Shown here: piece by piece, positions 34,347 through 45,680 of the stretch
Layout of the letters: every line of letters starts with the position of its first letter
Position numbering within the stretch: the stretch's first letter is position 1
NCBI GenBank assembly: GCA_033398695.1
Contig: CM065802.1
Span: forward strand, 205,425,096-205,489,095
From: Orobanche coerulescens
Lineage: Eukaryota > Streptophyta > Magnoliopsida > Lamiales > Orobanchaceae
Direction: 5' to 3'
Length of the DNA: 64,000 bases
Position numbers and translations under genes: made by a program
The notes under the pieces: model-generated
The model's input: only the letters and a program-made list of their open reading frames with translations
What the model was told of the DNA's origin: nothing
Database searches by the model: none

Positions 34347-37048
34347 TTCTACCCTCCTTAAAAGAAGTTTCGTCCCGAAACTTAAAACATGAAACAATCC
34401 AGGCATAGCAACTCTAGATGACACATGATTCCGATAACTTGAAGATCGGGAAAGACGATACGAAGGCAACCACTCCAAAACTTTGGGAAATTACAAAATG
34501 GCCCAAACACCCAAAACATCACGATACGACAACGTATAACCAAACCAAAGTTCACAAAATGTCTAACAAGGTTAAACGGACTTACGGGAAACACGAACAA
34601 CAGTTTCGAATGAGATTCGCATGAATCGATCTCAAATGCGGAGAAGTCGCCAAAAAGCACGGAACTCAGCAAAACAACACCGAAACGAACTCAGATGTTA
34701 ACAAGTGTAGAATGAATCATTCACAGAAGGATGAAACGGTCACAGGTGATCCGTTAAAATAGACTCCTGCCAAAAAAGAAATTTACCGAAAATCAAAAAT
34801 TGCGGATATTACATACTACCCTCCTTAAAAGAAGTTTCGTCCCGAAACTTAAAACAAGTAGGGCGGAGCAATATCCCACCAGGAACATCTCAACCAGATA
34901 CACAAGAACCGCGTAACTTACGCCCATCGGCAAAACGGTACAAGAGACGCAAAGAATCATACGGCGTGGGAACACGCTCAACGACAACCATCACAATGCC
35001 ACAAGCAGGGCATAACACGATCAACAAGTGCCAAGCACCACCAAACAGATAACGCAGCCAAGTCAATTGTCCGAACCAATGAGATACAAAAGGCACCTAT
35101 TACAAGAAAACATGCACAGCTGAAAAAAATAGAAATGATGTGAACAACGATCCGCAAAGGTAACCATGGAGAATTCCGACCACGCAGAAATTTTCGAAAA
35201 CCACATTAGGCATCTACGTGTCCCTTCGGAGCAGAGACGCAAATTCGATCCTTCAACCTCTCAGCTACCATCTCGCAGTGCACGGCTCGGTGACCCACCT
35301 GGCCACACTCGAAACAGCTGATTAACGGGGAACGATAATTCCCCGGGGTACGAGATCAGGCAATAGCAGTCAAACAACCACGATCGAACCACAATGATCG
35401 AATGACAACGATCAAAAAAAAAACAATGATCAAACAACAATTATCAAACAACAACGATCGAAAAACAATGATCGAACAACAATGATCGAACAACAATCGA
35501 AAAACAATGATCAAACAACAACGATCGAGAAACAATGATCGAACAACAACGATCGAAAAACAATGATCAAACAACAACGATCGAAAAACAATGATCGGAT
35601 GACAACAGTCGAACAACGACTCTAAAGTTCACACTTCAACTCAAGACATTAAAAGAGTTGGTTAGAAACCAAAAGATGTTACTTTCGAACAAGGTTCACA
35701 AGAATCAAACCGAACTCGGAAAGTCACAGCGATAACCAGATCGATCCAAAACAAGATCACGGCTCGTTCGAACGATAAAAAACCATAATACAAAACAAGT
35801 TAGAATGTATCAACATACACGAAAGAGTCAATAGAATTGAGAAAGAGTAAAAAATGCGGAAGTCAAAAACAATATGGGTATTACAATCAACCTCTTCTAA
35901 AAGAAGTGTCGTCCCCGAAACTCACAACAAGGAAGCAAGTAACAATACAACAAGCGACTGAACCATCATGGAACAATCACAAATACACACAACATACAAA
36001 CCCAAGCTCTAACAGCTTGTACATGTGCGATAATGCGCAAATCATCATGAGGCGACAACATTCAATACCAACATCTCACCTCTCACAGAGGGCTAACACA
36101 ACAAATGCATGGCAAACGACTCAACGTCCACGCCACTAATTCAGTCACAACTCGGGGGGTTAACACCCTAACAAAATGCGAACATCATACATACATTCCC
36201 GAACCGCAAACAAGAACGATAGGTTCGAAAATGAAAACCGCCTTTTGAAAATAATTTTGGAAATATCAGTTGATCTTGAGTATCACATTTCAAAAAGAAG
36301 TACAAATATCGTTATCGAGACCTTGAAAAAATCATCTTGCATTTGATCAGAATGAAGACACTTTTCTTTTGGTGAAAAAAAACTTTCAGGAATATCGACC
36401 CTCGGGTCTAAGCAAATGCGTTTCTAAATCTTTGAAAATATCTCAAAATATTTTGGTCCTCAAAGTGGAATAATTTCGAAACCTACAGTGGCACTAGTAG
36501 GCATCTTGAAAATACCGCGAGAAAATAATCTATTTGAAATGTACGTCTCAAAATTTATTTTCTAAGATACTCAAGGTTTTCAAAAATTCAATAGTTCAGA
36601 ATGCCCCAAAACTCACACGTATATCGACATACGCTTAAACACATCATAGTACAAACACCAAATCGTCCAAATTCAAAACAAAACCTGTCTTCTCTCATAA
36701 ATCAAACAGTAAAAAATACACTAGCAGTGACACCACTCCCCATATAAACAAAATAAGAGGGTCGAAAGACCACATATCACGAAATCAAAATCCACAAAAG
36801 AATTCCATCACTTAACAAATAGTCATACAAGTAGCTCATGTCACACGAGGCACACACAAAAAGGGAGACTTACATCCACAGGTCGCACGAAGATGATGGC
36901 TGCACCTTGATACTAATCACGGCCGACATCCCAGACGACGCGTCGCGACACAACTCAGTCAGACACAATCCGACAAGACAAGACTCAACAATACACGACA
37001 GGACCCGACAGCCTAGGTTTCCGCAACCTAAAGCTCTGATACCATAAA
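34347..37048 (-). other. LARD2 non-coding interior with stacked fossil 3' ends
   Basis: Reading on the minus strand from the primer site, three hairpin-polypurine-TGTAATAYCC modules occur: 35922-35881, 34850-34796 and the functional one 34383-34347. The piece after the second module matches the start of the LARD1 LTR for roughly 400 bp. The piece after the first matches the LARD1 interior from 5983. Between 35370 and 35625 lies a GATC-rich minisatellite. Confidence 0.78.
35370..35625. repeat. Minisatellite, about 14-bp unit with GATC
   Basis: About 16 units alternating AACAACAACGATCG-like and AAAACAATGATCGA-like versions. The open frame across it is a by-product of the repeat. Confidence 0.85.
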
Positions 37049-39634
37049 TGTAACACACCCAGAATCGACCGGGAATATTACACGCCGCAGACCCTCTCCG
37101 TGAAGATCCACCAGGCTAGACATCGTAACAACACAATACAATACATACCGACATAACAAAATAACGAACCAATAGACTGATTTGGTCTTTTATCACTAAC
37201 ATACAAGCCAAAAATACACATTTCTATTACGACTCATACCCATGCAAGGGTAAAATACACTCATAACAAAAGTACGACAGCGGAAAAGATAATACAATGG
37301 ACTACGACTCATTGAACCCAAAACTGGCCTTCGTGTGATTAGTATCATTCGTCTTTCATCATACCTTGTACCGATCCTGTGACTTGCTCCTGAAAACCTG
37401 CAGGTACCTGGACACAATACAGATATCCACCCCCCGATTACTCGGGGGTTAGCAAAACTCCACTGTTTTGCTAGTGCAAGTATAAAGTGCAAATACGAGC
37501 CATACACAACACATTCCGAGATTACAATAACCTGAATAATCGGTAACTCAGCCAAGACAAAAGACTTCCCGAGATGTCTCATTTAAAAGGTAGTTCAAAC
37601 TGTAAAAGTATAAATGAAACGAGTAGTCATTTTGAAAATCAAATCAAGATCTCGGGAGTTTTGAAAAACATAAGTAATTAAATAATTCTCAACTTGTCGA
37701 AAACCACTTAGGGTCACAGCTCAGAGTTTATTTTCCAAAATACAAATCCGATAACAAAACATAGGGTGCACGACCCAACCGGCTCCTTTCATATCATTAC
37801 CACAAACAATTACACACCACACAATATACTTATGCCATTCTAGCCAAACACCAAGACTTAGTATAATGTCCCACGACTCCAGGCACAAGGCATTGTGATA
37901 CTCCGGACATATCACAATTAATCAACAATACAAATACTCAGGCAATTCTCGCGCAAGACCACTCAGCCAAGTCCCTGTGCGCCCCGTCGAGCGACCCCAG
38001 ATGAGAACGCCCAGTCGAAAGTAACTCTCGCGCAAGACCACACGGTCAAGTCCTTGTGCGCCCCGTCGAGCGACCCCAGGTGAGAGTACCCCGAGAAAAT
38101 CCTCACAACTCTCCTCTATTCACAAACCAAAAACACAAGCCATGAGAGTCAAACACAGTATATATAGTCGAGGTACTGCTAGAATGGCCAAATTATCCAA
38201 CACATATACACGACCCAGGACTATAATAATTCACAAGGAAGCACAATATCTCAACAGCACCGAACGGCACAACCAATATCACACAAACTCACATATTCAC
38301 ACATAACCGCATGTCTCAATGCACACATCCTAACTAAAGGATTGAACTCCAAATTTACCGATGACATAATCATACATAATGGCATCACACGAAAGTAAGG
38401 CGATCCTATACTCAATACTAGCACACATATCGACGATTATCAACCATTGAATCCACAAAACACGTAATGTATGGGCAAGATGCTTGCCACGAAATCAATT
38501 TGTGAATACTCCGACGAAAGCGGCTCGGCCCCAAAGCAACCCCAAACAGCTCGGCGAAACAATTTCGGTCGAAAGAGCCCCAAAACAGCCCCGAAACAGC
38601 CCCAAAAACCGACCACCTTCGCGAGAAATCAATAACAACACAATCACTACGAGAATAACACCGCTACGAATCAACAACACTAAACGAAATCTCAATCGAC
38701 ACTAAGAAACTACAAGGGTTCAAAGGTTTGTTCCAAGAAAGCCAAAATCATGTTCCGGGTGAAATGAAATCGATAAACAAGTTACTAATCCGTAGATTAC
38801 AACCAAAACAACAAGAATTACATGACCAATTCATCATAATTGGCCCATAATTGAAATCAAAAGGAAAACCCCAAAATAATTGAAAAAGGATTTTTTTGAA
38901 GAACTACCTCAATCCGACGAAGAACAATGGATTAGATATTGTTAAACATGATCAAGACTTCAAGAATATGATGATAATCTACTCAGTGATTGAAATCCCC
39001 ATCAAATCGCCCAAAAACCGAGAGAGAGAAGTGAAAATGGGCTGAAAAACGCGACTGTCCTATTTATACAACTGGACAAAACGGCTCAGAACACGGCCCG
39101 AATTAGAGCCGTATTCCAGCGCCGTGTTATAAACGACTCAGCCAAAACGGTGCGAACAGCGTCGTGTTCCAGGGCCGTATTCTGACAGTATAGACTTTGT
39201 CATTATGACCATAACTTCTTCGTCCGGGATCCGATTGACTCGTCGTTTGAACCATTGGAAAGCTAATTTGATGATATATCACATTGTAAAGTTTCAGAAT
39301 TTTGAGACTTTATATGCGCCGGTGGTGATCTTACAAAGTCGACAAAATGCACAAAAATGATACTCCTCGACAAAACAATAATTATTCAACATGCAACGAA
39401 ACACTAACGGACAACACCAACAATCCAAATCGAAAATGAACAAATAACAAAGAAAGACATACTATTAGCTCGACTTACGCAACGATAAGTCGTACCAGAC
39501 GAACACCACAACACGGTACATCGTGCTGTACCCAACATAGGGAAAAATCTCAAGAAATCGCCACCAGAATAAAATGAACGGCGAAATCGACAAAAATTCA
39601 AAAATAACCGGAACCGAGAATCTCGGGTATTACA
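37049..39634 (-). repeat. LARD2 5' LTR
   Basis: 2586 bp, colinear with 31778-34346. TATA at 39059-39070, half-site cluster 39088-39185, tandem units at 37946-38090. Confidence 0.9.
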
Positions 39635-39639
39635 AAGGG

Positions 39640-41334
39640 GATAGGCACTGGAAGTGTTTAGGCTTGAATGCTTAAACTGGTTCGCAAGTCGATAAAACTT
39701 AACTGGGTAATCAGTTTAGACAAGACTTATATAACGTGTACCTTGCCCTGGAGAGTGCCTGTCTTCACTAAGGGTTAGTGGGAGCACATGTTATAGGTAT
39801 GATAATGGGATTAGTATACTCGGACTCGACTCACCTTGATTCGGTCACATGGATTTTACTCTAGGATAATCAATGACTGAATCGAAAGGGTGTAATAGGT
39901 GTACGTGAACCTTTGACTTGAGTATTCATTAGGAGATGTGCTTGTGACATTAAGTTCATTACTAGAGTAGTTCGGTCCAATCAGTGGTTGGTGGGGTCAA
40001 CCTCGAAGTGCAACTTAGTGGGCAAGTAGCAGTCTCTACTGAATGCCAAGATAGGATTCTTTCTCCTGTAAGTAAGCAGGTAAATGTCTTATGCGGTTAG
40101 TTTCAAATGAGATCATAAGTATTTAGCCAAAATATTTAGAGCTAGTTGTATTCAATACACAAGAGCTCAGTGATTTCAGTTTGTACTAACAAATTTGTAG
40201 AGTCAAGTTACAATACGTTTTGACATTACCGTGACCCTAATACTTGATCGGGACATATGACTGAAGGGTCTATATGTATACGGTATTCATAACGTAATGG
40301 TTTTTGAAATGATCCCTATCATTCGTTCTTAGTTGGGTTACGGTGTAGGCCACAAGACTGGCTATGTGGTGTTTAAACTCATTGGATCCTTCCAATGAAA
40401 ACTGAGACGAACGTACAGAGTCGCGGCACATGAAATGACGACGGATTATATTTAGCTTATTCTTTCTTGGTTAATATTGGACATTAGATGGCTAATTTAA
40501 TTTATTGGATTAATCAAATCGGTCTCATGAATGAAATAAATTACTGAATAATAAATTTATTTATATTATTTTTTAAAGAATTTATATTTAATATAATTAG
40601 TTAATTGTATTAATTAATTATACTAATATTGAAACCTACCAAGATTTATCTATCGAACTAGATACATGAGGGTCCGTTTCACGGACCAAAAATGAACCAA
40701 CACCTCATTATTGAGGCTTGGCCGTCCCCTCCCCACATACACATGGTGTATGATTTTCTTTTATCTTTAAGAAGTTTTGATAATCAAAGGGGACATTTAA
40801 TTATACACTTGGTATATAATTAAAGTGAGGCTTTTGGCATGAAGTGTGGTGTGAGGTGTTTTTGTGTTATAAAATAGACTTTATCCTCCTCACATTTACA
40901 AGTTTGGCTGTGAGTATAATCAAGAGAGAGAAAGTTATTTCAAGTTTTATATACTTGTATTTTAAGTGTATTTTGAGAGGAAAAATAATATTTATAAAAT
41001 ACTTAGAGTATTTATAAAATTAAATACAAGCTAATTCTATCTATTTCTAACCGTATGCTTCCAGACTAAGTTGATAGAATATTTTTCGGTCATTTTCCAA
41101 AGCGTGCTAAGTAGAGACACGGTATTTTCAGTACCGGGATTTTGCTAAAGCTTGGAGCATTTTTCTTCAACATTTAATCAAAGGACTTCAAGGGTATGAT
41201 TTCTAATTCATGCTTTGATTTATTATATTGATATATATGATGTTTGATCGATCTTGTTTCAGGAGTTCGGTTTATTGATTAGATCAATATTATCATTCTA
41301 CTGAGCATACGGTTTTAGGCCCTTAATCCCTACA
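39640..41334 (+). repeat. Copia 3' LTR, second part
   Basis: Continues the LTR after the LARD2 TSD copy at 39635-39639. It ends GGCCCTTAATCCCTACA; the reverse complement of the end pairs loosely with the start. Without LARD2 the LTR is about 1.9 kb. Confidence 0.65.
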
Positions 41335-41513
41335 AAAAGAGGTCTTATGCATTTTATTTCACGCCACGAACAACATACATCAACATATTGCAGAATATAT
41401 TTTTTTCAGTTTCATACTCAGTTTCCAGCACCAAATAGTTTGCGGGTACTCTGCATTTTGGAGAGCACCTAACACAGGGACGAAAAAAACAGTTCTATCT
41501 TGGGGATTTTGGT
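41335..41513. other. Flanking segment, nothing recognised
   Basis: AT-rich sequence between the copia LTR end and the next LTR. No motif seen. Confidence 0.5.
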
Positions 41514-42829
41514 TGTTGATTCTTTAGTCCAATACTCGCAAGCACACGATTTGTTCGATGTAGATATGCGGTACAAGGTCGATTCCACAGGGATGACTAT
41601 GATAGTGAAGTAAAATTATTCCTATGGTTTTAAACCAAATTAAATTATAACCTAGTGCCAAATAATTTAATTTTTGAATGGTTATAATAATTGCATTAAA
41701 TAACAGTAATTTTTATGTAGATTTTAGATAAATTGATTTTAAATAATTTACTAGGGTTTAGAATCCGCCAATGTCTATTTATTATTTATTTTATATTTTA
41801 ATTCTAAGAAATTCAGGGAATAAATTCTGAAATCAATCTCACTATTTCCCTATAGATTTAACAATATGTACAAAATTATAATTCAATTATAGATTTTCCT
41901 TCGCTTAAAAAATATAATTTCTAAGCATTATATGTATCCAATTTAATGGAAAATAAATAATCAAAGAAATTAACTAATATCAATAATCACAAAGCAATGG
42001 GGAATTTATAACTATCAAAAATATGTGATATAATTAATGAAATAATATTCCCCTATTGAAGCGAAAATCATAAGCGTTAAAACTATTTAGTTGGAATTAT
42101 TATATAAATATTAATAATAATACAGGCATGGTTTCGTCATAACCCACTAAAAGAAAATTACTCACTCATAATAACAACACAAATAAATAAATATTTCATA
42201 ATATTATTACTCAAATATAATTTTATTACACAATATTTTTATTTCTCTCTCTTACAATAACTCTCTCTATTTTTTTTCTCCCCAAAAACACTGCACCTAC
42301 ACCTTCCTCCCCTATTTATACTACTCTAAAATTAATAAAATAATAATTTTTAAAATATTTAAACCCCACCATTCAATTATTCACGGCTGCCAAGGAGGTG
42401 CTGACGTCATGGATGACATCAGTGGAGAGTTGAATTTCCAATTCAATCGGGTGTTGACACGTGGCACAATATGGTCCGTCTATTTAATTGCCCTTCGAAC
42501 GGTCATATCTTCTTCATACGAACTCGGATTCGAATGAATTTTTTTAAAACGATTATCTCGATGAGATGAATAAAATGAGACCAGTCGTGACTATATTTTA
42601 ATTTTGTAAAAATATCGTCCTTGAACCAATTGATCTGTCTTGTACCGGTTGGTTAACCTGTAGATATAATTTAATTCTAATTAATTATCCAAAAATGACA
42701 CAAAATTATAGAAAATTCTAACAAAATGAAATAATATAAATATATGATAAAAATGATAAATTATCACACAATACACACAATTATATGCATAAAATACTAA
42801 TAAAAATATTACTCAAAATATACCAAACA
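41514..42829 (-). repeat. Athila-like 3' LTR
   Basis: Plus-strand ends TGTTGATTC and CCAAACA. On the minus strand GTATAAATAGGGG at 42311-42321 is the TATA box. The CGCAAGCACACG...TCGATTCCACAGGGATGA motif at 41534-41598 is the same type as in the Athila LTR at 13807. A purine tract (TAAGTGTGGGGGGAT on minus) abuts its U3 at 42831-42845, so this is a 3' LTR. No palindrome array is evident here. Confidence 0.72.
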
Positions 42830-43506
42830 AATCCCCCCACACTTATCTTTTGCACGTCCTCGGGCAAATCTTATATCCGAGTAATAATATTCGGATGCTG
42901 AAAAATTCATGGTAAAACCAATATCAAGAGAAAACAAGTGATCATGGCCCAAGTGAGATAGGATGTTGCACCAAATTCTAACAACTTCATTGAGATTCGA
43001 ATGCAAAAAGATTCAATGCCCTCACGGTGGATGTCACTCTTCACTCAAGTGTATATAAGGAATATTCAATAAGAGTTCACTCATATCAAAGCATAATGTG
43101 TCATTACCATATGCTTGGTCAAAAATCAAATCTCCACTACTAAAAAATAAACTCATGCATAAATCAAAAGGTCTTTCTTTTGGTTGTAACGTGGCTTTGG
43201 GTATGGGTAGGATAAAGTGAAAATTATGAGGTTTGCTAGACAAGATCAATTGTGAATTTAGATGCGTAACAAATCCTACAAATAACAATCAACATCCCCC
43301 ATTTTGTAATGAAAACTCTCAAACCATCATCCCCAAGTTATTATGTACTTTACATGGTAATTGAATATTCATCTGGCAAGGTCATACTCTTGTGTAAGAA
43401 AAAGTATGCAATGGATCTTCTGGAAGGAATTATGTATCACTCAAGGGATAGTTTAAGTGCTATTTTATGTATACATAGTGATTATTTTTGCGCTTGACCT
43501 CCCGCG
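42830..43506 (-). other. Athila-like non-coding interior, left piece
   Basis: Polypurine tract at 42831-42845, then AT-rich sequence without recognised coding motifs. It ends at the TSD CCGCG (43502-43506) of Tekay2. Confidence 0.6.
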
Positions 43507-45641
43507 TGTAACACCCCAAACCAGGCGGATATTACAGTGCCGTGGACCCCCAACTGGGACCCACCAGGCGAATGAAAAAGGATGAATTACACAGGGTAAA
43601 TGTAGTACCGAACCACATTATAACATCAATTACTCCGATTAGGAGTTTCATACAACACACCCAGGATAATATAGAATACTTGTGTATCTTATGTGACGAT
43701 AAAATACACGACACTGAATGAAATGAGTATTTGAAAGGAATGTCTCATGGAATAATAAAGAAAACATAAATGATGAATAAATGATGAAAGGATTGGGGCC
43801 CTTCTAGTATCACTGGGACTCTCCGCCGTCAACGTGCTCTCCTGCGCTTTGCCTTGCCATGACCTGAAAAACAATATCCCCAAACGGGGTCAGTTATACA
43901 GAACAACAATCCTCAAGGGTTGAAAATACACAATCAAGATATATCTGAAATTATGAGTTATCCTGTCGAACATACGCAATCAAACATGCTATATAAATCG
44001 ACTATCAGTACGGCTCAAAGGAATGGCGCCACACTACGTCCGGGATGGAAATGTGTCCGTGCACAAGCCACCAACGATCAAACACGCGTGGTCTTGTACC
44101 TAATCAGTCTCACGAGCAATCGACTCGTGTGCACAGTCCAATGTGAGGCCAACAACCAACACACGACCATAATGTGCCCGACATGATAATCCTACACATA
44201 CCAATCTCAAATCCCCAAGAAGTGCTTCAAATCAATAAAACATCTCCAATACGATCAATAGTCCGTTAAGAATATCCAAAAACGTGATTATAACAACTAT
44301 TAATCGGAAATCCCCAAATCCAACTCGATATTCAAAGTGTTCTAGAATAAATCCCTCAAAAATCCAATGAATCCTTATACAAACTCATAATCATATACAT
44401 ATCCCTTCATAAAACATGATTATAACGTCCAAAACATCATATCTCAACACAAAATCGAAATCCAAGGTGTTGAAGAAATTACCTCTTGAAGATCTAACCA
44501 CTTCGATCCGATGAACACGAGTTATAACGAGTACCCAAGCTTCCCAAAGGAATGAAGATGATGAAGATTACACACTCAGTGATTGATGATGATAAAACTC
44601 TCTCTCAACCCTCTCTCTGATGAAGAAGGAAAAAGAAAAAGTGAAGTGAAATGACCCGCCAAGTCATTGGCATCACGGGTTACGGCCGTAACTCGCCCTC
44701 TTACGGCCGTAACTTTCCAAGTCAACGGCCTTACGGCCAGAATCGCCAACTCAGACGGGCCGTAACTCGGCTTCGTCGAAGTCGCCGACACTTTACGGCC
44801 AGAATCGATCCCGAGTTACGGCGTAACTCCGCCTTCGTCAAAAACATCCGTCCGACACCCTTACGGCCGTAACCGCACACCTTACGGCCAGAACTCGATG
44901 ATACGCCGTATCCGCCAAATCTTACGGGCGTAAGCCCTCTTCGCCGAAAACGGCCAGCACTCGCCGCACAGACGGGCCAGAATCGCCAACTCAGACGGCC
45001 AGACCGCCTCGACTTACGGCCGTATGCCGCAACTCCTACGGCCGTAAGTCACCCCGGGTCGACAACACCCAAAACTTACGAACACCACTTACGGCCGTAT
45101 CTCACCATCCTTACGGCCGTAACTCATCTTCGGCCGAAAATGTCTCGGTAGCTGGCCGACGCAGACGGCCAGAATCGCCAGCCCTTTACGGCCGTATCGC
45201 TCAACTTACGGCCGTACCACAGACCTTACGGCCGTAAGTCCCTTTCGGCCCAAATGGCCTCGAAACACGAACCCTTGTTACGGCCGTAACCCAAAGTCCT
45301 TACGGCCGTAACTCGAAGGCCGCCAAGTTGAAAATTCCGATAACTCCGATTCCACGATACGACTGATGAATGATCCGACATAACATACGAATGTGAAAAT
45401 GAACAAGTCTAACACAAGCCACGGATGATGCTCCCAGTACGACTACCAAACACGATGAAAATAATAATACTCCCGTCGATCTCTAAACGTAGATGACATG
45501 ACGATCGGTAACTGATATACGATTGCAACATGCCAACATTGAACGCAAATGAGTGATTATTAATGAGTGAGAATTACTGAGTGACAATTACAGACTGATA
45601 ATTACTGAATGAAAATGAATGAATTACAACCGGGTATTACA
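43507..45641 (-). repeat. Tekay2 3' LTR
   Basis: 2135 bp. Array of TTACGGCCGTAA and variants at 44680-45312, about seven exact copies. No clear TATA downstream; instead a pyrimidine-rich stretch (minus TTTTTCTTTTTCCTTCTTC near 44620-44650). Confidence 0.92.
44680..45312. promoter_or_regulatory. TTACGGCCGTAA array in Tekay2 3' LTR
   Basis: About seven perfect palindromes and many one- or two-base variants over 630 bp. Several sites that read GCCGTAA in the 5' LTR read GCCAGAA here. Confidence 0.75.
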
Positions 45642-45680
45642 TACCCCCCCCTTAAAAGAGTTTCGTCCCCGAAACTAAGG
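45642..45680 (-). promoter_or_regulatory. Tekay2 polypurine tract and inverted repeat
   Basis: Minus strand AGTTTCGGGGACGAAACT then CTTTTAAGGGGGGGGTA, next to the 3' LTR and overlapping the end of the coding region. Confidence 0.8.

Larger units (their letters stand above)
31778..39634 (-). mobile_element. LARD2: non-coding LTR retrotransposon
   Basis: LTRs at 31778-34346 (3') and 37049-39634 (5') are nearly identical. The flanking TSD AAGGG is exact (31773-31777, 39635-39639). The primer site (minus TGGTATCAGAGC) is at 37033-37044 and the polypurine tract at 34347-34363. The interior of 2.7 kb has no gag or pol. It shares interior sequence and U5 features with LARD1 but has a different U3. 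Confidence 0.92.
31169..41334 (+). mobile_element. Ty1/copia element, 3' end only, split by LARD2
   Basis: Starts in RNase H where the Sirevirus inserted. The LTR begins at 31586 (TGTTAGGAATATGC), is interrupted at 31777 by LARD2, resumes at 39640 and ends near 41334 (CCCTACA). Confidence 0.78.

Noticed and set aside
35356..35616. Cys/Val/Phe-rich ORF
   Set aside because: Produced by the GATC minisatellite; no coding evidence.
43034..43883. Short ORFs around the Tekay2 insertion point
   Set aside because: They span the element border or lie in AT-rich non-coding sequence and have no recognisable motif.
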